From: Ramlibacter sp.
Lineage (GTDB): Bacteria; Pseudomonadota; Gammaproteobacteria; Burkholderiales; Burkholderiaceae_C
NCBI GenBank assembly: GCA_025351615.1
Contig: JANXVP010000021.1
Location: 1 to 6,237 of the forward strand
Reading direction: 5' to 3'
Length of the DNA stretch: 6,237 nt
Part shown: positions 1 to 5,855 of the stretch, one piece after another
Numbering within the stretch: position 1 is the stretch's first letter
Layout of the letters: every line of letters begins with the position of its first letter
Notes under the pieces: generated by a model
What the model was told of the DNA's origin: nothing
What the model saw: only the letters and a program-made list of their open reading frames with translations
The model's database searches: none
Program-made: the position numbers and the translations under genes

Positions 1-240
1 CTGTCGGTGCAAAACATGGGGGCCGCCATGGAGGCGTCGCGCCTGCGGACGATGTTTGATCCAACTAAACACTTTGCTGTTCGCTCTGCCAGCGAGCGCA
101 GGATCAGCGAAGCCGACAATCTTGGCCTCGGTCTGTATATCACCCGCGAAATCGTCGACGCACACGGCGGCAGTATCAGCGTCACCTCGACGGAATCCGC
201 GGGAACTTCGTTCATCGTCAGGCTGCCTCGCGAAGCGTAA
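1..240 (+). CDS. Sensor histidine kinase, C-terminal ATP-binding domain fragment (5' end outside window)
   Basis: The open frame is already running at base 1 and stops with TAA at 238-240, so only the last 79 residues are visible. They match the end of a HATPase_c (GHKL) domain: a degenerate G1-like segment (VQNMG), an F-box-like MFDP at about residues 18-21, the G2 box GLGLYI followed by [12 protein letters not shown], and the closing strand with GTSFIVRLP. In the family this domain binds ATP and phosphorylates the conserved histidine of the dimerisation domain, which would lie off the left edge together with any sensor domain. The G1 position has Asn-Met-Gly rather than Asp-x-Gly, a variant I recall from some PAS or phytochrome-type kinases. 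The partner response regulator is not in view. The gene ends 17 bases from the convergent dehydrogenase gene, and no terminator hairpin is visible there. Family assignment is secure; the signal sensed is unknown. Confidence 0.88.
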   Translation: MSVQNMGAAMEASRLRTMFDPTKHFAVRSASERRISEADNLGLGLYITREIVDAHGGSISVTSTESAGTSFIVRLPREA

Positions 241-257
241 TTCCTGACCCCGTCCTT

Positions 258-1352
258 TTATCCGAGCGCCGCGGCAGTCGCGACGCCGACGTCGGTGGTG
301 TTAGCGCTGCCGCCGAGGTCGGGCGTTTTCGGCCCTGCCACCAGCACCGTTTCAATCGCCTTGACAATCGCGTCGTGCGCGGCCGTGTAGTTCGCGTCGC
401 CGTTGCCGAGGAAGTCGAGCATCATCGCGCCAGCCCAGATCATGCCAACCGGGTTGGCGATGTTCTTGCCGAAGATGTCGGGCGCCGAACCGTGCACCGG
501 TTCGAATAGCGAGGGAAACCTGCGGTCGGGATTGAGGTTGGCGCTCGGTGCGATGCCGATCGTTCCGGTACAGGCGGGCCCGAGGTCGCTGAGGATGTCG
601 CCGAACAGGTTGCTCGCCACCACCACGTCGAAGAAGTCGGGCCGCTGAACGAAGTGCGCGGTGAGGATGTCGATATGGAACTTGTCCTGCTTTACCTGCG
701 GATACTGCTTGGCCATCTCGGCGACGCGTTCGTCCCAGTAGGGCATGGTGATCGCAATGCCGTTCGACTTGGTGGCGCTTGTCAGGTGCTTCTTCGGCCG
801 CGACTGCGCCAGTTCGAAAGCGAACTTCAGCACCCGGTCGACACCGAAACGGGAAAAGATGCTCTCCTGCATCACGAGTTCGCGCTCGGTGCCGGCGAAC
901 ATGCGCCCGCCGATGCTGGAGTACTCGCCTTCGGTGTTCTCGCGCACGATGTACATGTCGATCTCGCCGGGCTGGCGCGCCGTGCCGTCACGGCGTACCA
1001 CAGGGGCGATGATGCCGGGCATCAGGCGCGCCGGCCGCAGGTTGACGTACTGGTCGAACTCACGGCGGAACAGCAGCAGCGAACCCCAGAGCGACACGTG
1101 GTCGGGAATCTTCTCGGGCCAGCCCACCGCACCGTAGTAGATCGCGTCGTGGCCACCGACCTTGTCTTTCCAGTCGTCGGGCATCATCTGGCCGTGTTTT
1201 TCGTAGTAGTCCCAACTCGAGAAGTCGAAATGGTCGAACGCCAGGTCAATCCCGAACCTGCTCGCCGCCGCCTCCATCACGCGCACGCCTTCGGGCATCA
1301 CCTCCTTGCCAATGCCGTCCCCGGCGATGACTGCGATCCGTTTCCTGCTCAT
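258..1352 (-). CDS. dmlA: D-malate / tartrate dehydrogenase (decarboxylating), isocitrate/isopropylmalate dehydrogenase family
   Basis: The 364-residue product closely resembles E. coli DmlA (YeaU) and the TtuC tartrate dehydrogenases, which oxidise (R)-malate or tartrate with NAD+ and a divalent metal, decarboxylating malate to pyruvate. Visible signatures are GDGIG at 11-15, FRREFDQYVNLRP at about 95-107, the RENTEGEYSS block with the presumed catalytic Tyr144, Lys195 in SATKSNG, the metal-binding aspartates Asp228, Asp252 and Asp256 (HIDIL and FGDILSD), and the cofactor-loop EPVHGSAPD at 284-292. All expected catalytic residues are present and the length is normal. The start at 1352 was chosen over an upstream in-frame ATG because the homologous N-terminus (RIAVIAGDGIG) begins here and an AGGAGG ribosome site precedes it. 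It is the last of five same-strand genes, 29 bases after the dehalogenase-like gene. Preference between D-malate, tartrate and related hydroxyacids cannot be read from sequence; ttuC is an equally fair name. Confidence 0.92.
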   Translation of the reverse strand: MSRKRIAVIAGDGIGKEVMPEGVRVMEAAASRFGIDLAFDHFDFSSWDYYEKHGQMMPDDWKDKVGGHDAIYYGAVGWPEKIPDHVSLWGSLLLFRREFDQYVNLRPARLMPGIIAPVVRRDGTARQPGEIDMYIVRENTEGEYSSIGGRMFAGTERELVMQESIFSRFGVDRVLKFAFELAQSRPKKHLTSATKSNGIAITMPYWDERVAEMAKQYPQVKQDKFHIDILTAHFVQRPDFFDVVVASNLFGDILSDLGPACTGTIGIAPSANLNPDRRFPSLFEPVHGSAPDIFGKNIANPVGMIWAGAMMLDFLGNGDANYTAAHDAIVKAIETVLVAGPKTPDLGGSANTTDVGVATAAALG

Positions 1353-1356
1353 GGTG

Positions 1357-1362
1357 CCTCCT
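1357..1362 (-). promoter_or_regulatory. Strong ribosome binding site for the dmlA-like gene
   Basis: On the minus strand the hexamer AGGAGG, a perfect anti-Shine-Dalgarno match, lies 4 bases before the ATG at 1352. It decides the start of the dehydrogenase gene. It is the only clear consensus ribosome site among the minus-strand genes, whose other starts have weak or no recognisable Shine-Dalgarno sequences. Confidence 0.8.
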
Positions 1363-1364
1363 GG

Positions 1365-1380
1365 TGAATGTGGGGATTCA
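1365..1380 (-). repeat. Short inverted repeat between dehalogenase-like and dmlA-like genes
   Basis: TGAAT and ATTCA form a perfect 5-bp inverted repeat around a 6-base loop, just after the dehalogenase-like stop codon and before the dmlA ribosome site. The stem is short and AT-rich and no T-tract follows, so it is not a convincing terminator. It may be chance, or a weak mRNA hairpin in the 29-base spacer. Confidence 0.3.
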
Positions 1381-1381
1381 T

Positions 1382-2260
1382 TTAACGCTCCTGAAAAAAT
1401 CGCATGGTCTCGTCGAGCAGGAGGGACGAGGCCTCTTCCGCAATGTAATGGCCGCAGGCCAGGCTGCGGCCGCTGACCTGGTCGGCGCACTCGCGCCAGA
1501 GCAGCAAGACGTCGAAGCACTGGCCCACCGCCCCGTGCTGGCCCCACAAAACACGCAAGGGCTGCTCCAGCTTTCTCCCCTGCGCGCGGTCCGCGCGGTC
1601 ATGATCCAGATCGATCGTCGCGCTGGCGCGGTAATCGGCGCAGATGGCATGCGCCGTCCCCTGGATGGCGGCGCAGCGTTCGTACTCTTCAAGCGCTGCC
1701 GGGGCGAATGCCTGCAGGCCCGCGTGGCGTTTGCCCATCACGCTTCGCACATAGCGGACCGGATCGGATTCGATCAGGGCCTCTGGCAGCGGCGGCGGCT
1801 GGATCAGGAAAAACCAGTGCCAGTACGCCGTGGCGAAAGCGCGCGAGGTGTTTTCATACATCGCCAGCGTCGGCGCGATGTCCAGCAGCAGGAGTCGCTC
1901 GACCGCAGCAGGATGATCCGCGGCCAGCCGGTGCGCGACGCGCGCGCCGCGATCGTGTGCCAGCACCTTGAAGTTCGCCAAGCCGAGATGCTTCATGACG
2001 GCCAGTGCGTCGAGCGCCATCTCGCGCTTGGAATACGTCCGATGTTCCTCGTCATCGGCCGGGCGGCCGGAATCGCCGTAGCCGCGCAGGTCCATCCACA
2101 CGACGGTGAAATGGCGGGCCAGTTGCGGCGCGACTCGGTGCCACATCGCATGGGTCTGCGGATGGCCGTGCAGGAGCAGCAGGGGCGGACCCTGCCCGGC
2201 CCGGCCGGCAGCCAGGCGGACACCGTTGCGGTTGACTTCGAAGCGTTCGCCTGCCTGCAT
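1382..2260 (-). CDS. Alpha/beta hydrolase, fluoroacetate/haloacetate dehalogenase type
   Basis: This 292-residue protein is an alpha/beta hydrolase carrying the residue set known from fluoroacetate dehalogenases such as RPA1163 of Rhodopseudomonas palustris. The oxyanion loop HGHPQT is at 31-36. The nucleophile is Asp103 in AHDRGAR, with carboxylate-binding Arg104 and Arg107. Asp127 (LLLDIAPT) and His271 (CGHYIAEE) complete the triad. His148-Trp149 (YWHWFFL) and Tyr210 (ADYRA) match the halide-binding pocket. Offsets from the RPA1163 numbering, as I recall it, are constant within each half (7, then 9), so the alignment has few gaps. The family hydrolyses haloacetates to glycolate through an aspartyl ester. 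No signal peptide is visible, so it should be cytoplasmic. The ATG at 2260 gives a normal family N-terminus, though the ribosome site is weak. It follows the transporter gene by 31 bases and precedes dmlA by 29. A related carboxylate-ester or epoxide hydrolase activity is possible, but the HW, Arg-Arg and Tyr set favours dehalogenation. Confidence 0.85.
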   Translation of the reverse strand: MQAGERFEVNRNGVRLAAGRAGQGPPLLLLHGHPQTHAMWHRVAPQLARHFTVVWMDLRGYGDSGRPADDEEHRTYSKREMALDALAVMKHLGLANFKVLAHDRGARVAHRLAADHPAAVERLLLLDIAPTLAMYENTSRAFATAYWHWFFLIQPPPLPEALIESDPVRYVRSVMGKRHAGLQAFAPAALEEYERCAAIQGTAHAICADYRASATIDLDHDRADRAQGRKLEQPLRVLWGQHGAVGQCFDVLLLWRECADQVSGRSLACGHYIAEEASSLLLDETMRFFQER

Positions 2261-2291
2261 CCGGGGATTCTGGCACTGCGCCGCGACCGCG

Positions 2292-3185
2292 TCAGGCCCG
2301 GCAAGAGGAACGCGGAGCCCGGACCACGAGACTCACGCCGAACGCGGTGAGCGCCATGCCGGCCAGCGTCAGCGCCGTCAGGGGTTCCGCGAACAGTAAC
2401 CAGGCCAGCACAGCCGTGCAGGGGGGCACCAGATACAGCAGGCCGGTCACGGCAGTGGCGGCGCCGCGCTGGATCAGCAGGTACAGCAGCGAGCTGCCGC
2501 CCAGCGTCAGGGCCAGCACCGACCAGGCCATGGAGCCGGCGAGCTGTCCGTTCCACTGGATGGCTTCGCCCTCCAGCAGGGCCAGCGGCAAGGTCACGAC
2601 AAAGGCCGCAGCAAGTTGCACCAGGCTGGCGGTGCGCACGTCGCAGGGCGTGACGAAGCGCTTTTGGTACAGCGTTCCAACGGTGATGCTGCCCAGCGCG
2701 ATCAGGGTAAACAGAAGGTTGTCCGCGTGCACCTCGCCGGCGCCCAGCTTGTGCCAGACGACCAGCGCGAGGCCACCGAAGCCCAGCGCCAGGCCCGCCC
2801 ATTGCCTGGCGCTGACCCGGCCGCCCTGGGAGGAGACCCAGACCGCGGTCAACACCGGCTGCAGGCTGACCAGCAATGCCACCAGTCCCGCGCCCATGCC
2901 GAGCTTGACCGCAGTCCAGACACCGCCAAGGTAACCTGCCTGAATCAGCACGCCGACCACGGCAAGATGGGCAACCTGGCGCCAGTTGGCCGGCAGCGCC
3001 ACCCGGGCCAGCACCGCCCAGACCGCGAAGCAGAGCACAGAGAAGACGTAACGCAGCGCCAGGAATTTCATCGGCGGCGCAAAGGGCATGCCGAAACGCG
3101 CCACGATGAAGCCGGTGCTCCAGATCAGAACGAACACGGCGGGCATCGCCCGGACCAGGGCGTCCTGGCGAGAACCTGGTGTCAT
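2292..3185 (-). CDS. EamA-family (drug/metabolite transporter superfamily) membrane protein
   Basis: The 297-residue product is strongly hydrophobic with about ten predicted membrane helices, near residues 15-33, 43-62, 71-90, 98-118, 128-145, 155-174, 186-204, 216-236, 245-266 and 269-288. It has the two-repeat EamA architecture: an opening IWSTGFIVAR motif in helix 1, the ALLVSLQPVLTAVW segment in helix 4 and its repeat counterpart GLLYLVPPCTAVLAWLLFAEP in helix 9. Family members move metabolites or amino acids, usually outward, across the inner membrane; substrates cannot be predicted from sequence. The ATG at 3185 lies only 4 bases after the pgsA stop codon, which suggests translational coupling; Met14 (3146) is a possible later start. 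Downstream, 31 bases separate it from the dehalogenase-like gene. A role in handling that enzyme's substrate or product is inference from position only. Confidence 0.87.
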   Translation of the reverse strand: MTPGSRQDALVRAMPAVFVLIWSTGFIVARFGMPFAPPMKFLALRYVFSVLCFAVWAVLARVALPANWRQVAHLAVVGVLIQAGYLGGVWTAVKLGMGAGLVALLVSLQPVLTAVWVSSQGGRVSARQWAGLALGFGGLALVVWHKLGAGEVHADNLLFTLIALGSITVGTLYQKRFVTPCDVRTASLVQLAAAFVVTLPLALLEGEAIQWNGQLAGSMAWSVLALTLGGSSLLYLLIQRGAATAVTGLLYLVPPCTAVLAWLLFAEPLTALTLAGMALTAFGVSLVVRAPRSSCRA

Positions 3186-3189
3186 GCCG

Positions 3190-3756
3190 CTACTTCACCC
3201 GTTTGCGAATTTCCGGCAGCGCCTTCTGCAGGTAATACACCATAGACCCGACAGTGAGGACGGCGGAAATCCAGATCAATCCCGTGCCCCAGAGCCGGGT
3301 GTCGATCACATCGAACAGATCGTCGTCGAACAGCAGGAACGGAATGGCGATCATCTGGGCAGTGGTCTTGAGCTTGCCCAGCATGTGGACCGCCACGCTC
3401 TTGGAGGCCCCGATCTGGGCCATCCACTCGCGCAGCGCCGAGATCGCGATTTCGCGGCCGACGATGATGAGGGCCACGAACACGTCGGCGCGTTGCAGGT
3501 GAACCAGCACCAGCAGCGAGGCGACCACCAGAAACTTGTCGGCCACCGGATCGAGAAAGGCGCCGAAGGCCGATGTCTGGTTCAGCCGGCGTGCGAGATA
3601 GCCATCGAGCCAGTCGGTCGCGGCAAACACCACGAACATCACGGTGGCGATCAGGTTCTGCGTCTCAGCCTTCAGGCCAAGGTAAAAAATTCCCACGATC
3701 AGCGGGATCGCGACGATGCGCGTCCAGGTGAATACCGTGGGAATCGTGAGAAACAT
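3190..3756 (-). CDS. pgsA: CDP-diacylglycerol--glycerol-3-phosphate 3-phosphatidyltransferase
   Basis: PgsA is an inner-membrane enzyme that joins CDP-diacylglycerol to glycerol-3-phosphate, giving phosphatidylglycerophosphate, the committed step to phosphatidylglycerol and cardiolipin. The 188-residue product carries the complete CDP-alcohol phosphatidyltransferase signature at 48-73: D48, D51-G52, A55-R56, G65, D69 and D73, with standard spacing. The N-terminus (TIPTVFTWTRI) is typical, as is the block from GREIAISALREW to HMLGKLKT. Hydrophobic segments lie near 8-28, 34-50, 74-100, 132-144 and 157-176. The ATG at 3756 was chosen because it begins the family-typical N-terminus; the frame stays open upstream inside uvrC coding sequence, but that extension is arginine- and serine-rich and not PgsA-like. 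No good Shine-Dalgarno precedes it. It follows uvrC by 43 bases, a pairing I recall from many proteobacteria, and precedes the transporter by 4. Confidence 0.94.
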   Translation of the reverse strand: MFLTIPTVFTWTRIVAIPLIVGIFYLGLKAETQNLIATVMFVVFAATDWLDGYLARRLNQTSAFGAFLDPVADKFLVVASLLVLVHLQRADVFVALIIVGREIAISALREWMAQIGASKSVAVHMLGKLKTTAQMIAIPFLLFDDDLFDVIDTRLWGTGLIWISAVLTVGSMVYYLQKALPEIRKRVK

Positions 3757-3799
3757 ATGGGGCAGATTCTGGCATGGGCCCGACGACCCCCGCCGGCCC

Positions 3800-5833
3800 C
3801 TAGTGCAGCGCCCGATAAATCTCTTCTGCCAGATCGCGCGAGATGCCCTCGACCGTGGCGATGTCGTCGACCCCGGCCGCCGCCACGCCACGGATCCCGC
3901 CGAACCGCTGCAGCAACCTGGCCCGCTTCTTGGCGCCGATGCCCGGAATCTCTTCCAGCTTGCTGCCGCCGACACGCACTTTGGCCCGGCGTGCGCGCAT
4001 TCCGGTGATCGCGAAGCGGTGCGCCTCGTCGCGGATCTGCGCCACCAGCATCAGCGCCGCCGAGTCGCGCCCCAGGAAAATCTTGCTGCGCCCGTCGGCG
4101 AACACCAGCTCTTCCAGGCCGACCTTGCGGCCCTCCCCTTTCTCGACGCCGATGATGAGCGCCAGGTCCAGCCCCAGTTCGGCGAACACTTCGCGCGCCA
4201 TGCTGACCTGCCCCTTGCCGCCGTCCACCAGCACCAGGTCCGGCATGCGCGGGCTGCTTTTCATGGCGGCCCCGTCTTCGGCGCCAATTGATTCGGGGGC
4301 CGGCTCCGGCGGGGTCGCATCGGGTGGGTCGCGGCCGGCTTCCGCCAGCTTGCTGTAGCGGCGCGTGAGGACCTGACGCATCGCTGCATAGTCGTCGCCC
4401 GGCGTGATGTCGTTGATGTTGTAGCGCCGGTACTCGCTGTTCTGCATCTTGTGGTGGTGAAACACGACGCACGACGCCTGGGTCGACTCGCCCGACGTGT
4501 GCGAGATGTCGAAGCACTCGATGCGAAAGGTGTCGAGGTTGTCGGGCGCGATGTCGAGCGCCTCCACCAGCGCGCGGGTGCGTGCCTGCTGTGAACCTTC
4601 TTGCGCGAGCAGGCGCGCCAGCTGCAGCTCCGCATTTTTTTCCGCCATCTCCAGCCAGAGCCGCCGCTGCTCGCGCGGGTTGTGCACGGCGGTGATGCGG
4701 ACACCGGTCTGCTGCGACAGCACCTCGACCAGCTCGCGGCTGACCCGGTCGCTGGTGATGAGCGCGGGCGGCGCCGGAACGGACAGGTAATGCTGCGCGA
4801 TGAAGGCCTCGAGGACCTGGACTTCGACCGGCCGCGCGGTAACGGCATCGTCGGCGCCCTCCTCGCCGCGCATGAAATCCTGCACCGCCGCGGCGTCCTC
4901 GATGTGGCTCGGAAAATAGGCGCGATCGCCCAGGTGCCGGCCGCCACGCACCATCGCCAGGTTGACGCAGGCCTTGCCGCCCTGCACTTTCACCACCAGG
5001 ATATCGACGTCCTTGTCCGAGTTGTCCGAACTGGTTTCCACCGACTGCTGGTGCAGGACCCTGGACAGCGCGCCCATCTGGTTGCGCAGTTCGGCCGCCT
5101 GCTCGAACTCCAGCTTGCCGGCGTGCGCCACCATCCGCGACTCGAGATTCTCCAGCACGCTCTGCGTGTCGCCGCGCAGGAAGGCTTCGGCGCTTTCGAC
5201 GTCGTGGCGGTAGTCGCCGGCTGAAACCAGGCCCACGCACGGCCCTGAGCAGCGCTTGATCTGGTACAGCAGGCAGGGGCGCGTCCGGTTGGCGAACACA
5301 GTGTCTTCACAGGTGCGCAGCCGGAACACCTTCTGCAGCAGCTGGATCGACTCCTTGACCGCCCAGGCGCTGGGGTAGGGCCCGAAGTAGCGGTGCTTGC
5401 GGTCGACGGCGCCACGGTAATACGCAACACGGGGGAAACTCGACGGGGAAGGGGCCTCTGAGCCTTCCCGATCGCGGACCCGGTCGGGCGGCCCTGTGAT
5501 CTTCAGGTAGGGATAGCTCTTGTCGTCCCGGAACAGGATGTTGTAGCGCGGGTTGAGCGTCTTGATCAGGTTGTTTTCGAGCAGCAGCGCTTCGGCTTCG
5601 GAGCGCACCACCGTGGTCTCGAGCCGGGCGATCTTGCTGATCATGTGGCCGATCCGCGTGCCGCCGTGGCTCTTCTGGAAATAGTTCGCGACGCGCTTCC
5701 TGAGGTTGCGCGCCTTGCCGACGTACAGCACGCCGCCGTCTGCATCGAAATAGCGGTAGACACCCGGCAGGTGCGGCAGCGCCGCGACCTGGGCCAGCAG
5801 CTGGTCGGAATGCGTCTCGTGCGGGGCAGACAT
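3800..5833 (-). CDS. uvrC: Excinuclease ABC subunit C (UvrC)
   Basis: UvrC makes both incisions beside damaged DNA in the UvrABC nucleotide excision repair pathway. All domains are present in this 677-residue protein: the N-terminal GIY-YIG nuclease (GVY at 24-26, YVG at 37-39, Arg42, Glu86) for the 3' cut; a Cys-rich segment (C175, C187, C195, C199); the UVR UvrB-contact motif at about 233-259 ([13 protein letters not shown]); the RNase H-like nuclease with Asp442 in DISH, Asp537 in DGGKGQ and His605 in IRDEAH for the 5' cut; and a helix-hairpin-helix tail at about 626-677. It is longer than E. coli UvrC (610 residues), mainly through two insertions, at about 115-132 and 498-529. The start is firm: an in-frame TAA lies three codons before the ATG. 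It probably heads the five-gene minus-strand run and diverges from earP with 22 bases between. Confidence 0.96.
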   Translation of the reverse strand: MSAPHETHSDQLLAQVAALPHLPGVYRYFDADGGVLYVGKARNLRKRVANYFQKSHGGTRIGHMISKIARLETTVVRSEAEALLLENNLIKTLNPRYNILFRDDKSYPYLKITGPPDRVRDREGSEAPSPSSFPRVAYYRGAVDRKHRYFGPYPSAWAVKESIQLLQKVFRLRTCEDTVFANRTRPCLLYQIKRCSGPCVGLVSAGDYRHDVESAEAFLRGDTQSVLENLESRMVAHAGKLEFEQAAELRNQMGALSRVLHQQSVETSSDNSDKDVDILVVKVQGGKACVNLAMVRGGRHLGDRAYFPSHIEDAAAVQDFMRGEEGADDAVTARPVEVQVLEAFIAQHYLSVPAPPALITSDRVSRELVEVLSQQTGVRITAVHNPREQRRLWLEMAEKNAELQLARLLAQEGSQQARTRALVEALDIAPDNLDTFRIECFDISHTSGESTQASCVVFHHHKMQNSEYRRYNINDITPGDDYAAMRQVLTRRYSKLAEAGRDPPDATPPEPAPESIGAEDGAAMKSSPRMPDLVLVDGGKGQVSMAREVFAELGLDLALIIGVEKGEGRKVGLEELVFADGRSKIFLGRDSAALMLVAQIRDEAHRFAITGMRARRAKVRVGGSKLEEIPGIGAKKRARLLQRFGGIRGVAAAGVDDIATVEGISRDLAEEIYRALH
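5446..5469. repeat. Inverted repeat inside the first UvrC insertion
   Basis: GGGAAGG at 5446-5452 and CCTTCCC at 5463-5469 form a perfect 7-bp inverted repeat around a 10-base spacer. It sits within the codons for the extra segment of UvrC (about residues 115-132), which E. coli UvrC lacks. It might mark a small mobile or slippage-derived insertion, or be chance in GC-rich coding DNA. Confidence 0.45.
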
Positions 5834-5855
5834 GGACCCGTATTATCCGGGGGCC
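5834..5855. promoter_or_regulatory. Divergent uvrC/earP intergenic junction with overlapping -10-like hexamers
   Basis: Only 22 bases separate the uvrC ATG from the more likely earP ATG. The sole AT-rich stretch reads TATTAT on the plus strand (5841-5846) and GATAAT on the minus strand (5847-5842); each matches the -10 consensus at five of six positions. No convincing -35 element is seen at the right spacing on either strand. The distances to the start codons are 9 and 8 bases, so any transcript from here would be leaderless or nearly so. True promoters may instead lie inside the flanking coding regions. Confidence 0.3.

Noticed and set aside
241..257. Possible bidirectional terminator between the convergent kinase and dmlA-like genes
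   Set aside because: The 17-base gap holds a short T-run but no inverted repeat that could form a stem.
654..1367. A 237-codon plus-strand open frame opposite the dmlA-like gene
   Set aside because: It is fully antisense to a well-conserved enzyme gene, and its His/Val/Arg-rich composition is typical of a reverse-frame shadow.
1353..1547. A 65-codon upstream extension of the dmlA-like gene to an earlier in-frame ATG
   Set aside because: The extension is Arg/Pro/Gly-rich and unlike the family N-terminus, overlaps the dehalogenase-like gene, and the internal ATG has a perfect AGGAGG ribosome site.
1364..2350. A 328-codon plus-strand open frame opposite the dehalogenase-like gene
   Set aside because: It is antisense to a gene with a complete catalytic set and shows no recognisable domain; this is a common artefact of GC-rich codon usage.
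3757..3799. Possible tRNA, terminator or promoter in the uvrC-pgsA gap
   Set aside because: At 43 bases it is too short for a tRNA. It contains small GC palindromes such as GGGCCC but no stem followed by a T-tract, and no clear promoter elements.
3757..3975. A 73-codon upstream extension of pgsA
   Set aside because: It lies over the uvrC 3' end in another frame, has shadow-frame composition (Arg/Ser/Gly) and no PgsA resemblance.
3088..4008. A 306-codon plus-strand open frame opposite pgsA and parts of its neighbours
   Set aside because: It spans three real minus-strand genes, and its product is His/Gln/Asp/Arg-rich with no domain.
3699..5240. Long open frame of 513 codons on the minus strand in a different frame from uvrC
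   Set aside because: It overlaps uvrC almost entirely and its product is extremely rich in Arg, Gly and Ala, as expected of an alternative frame in GC-rich coding DNA.
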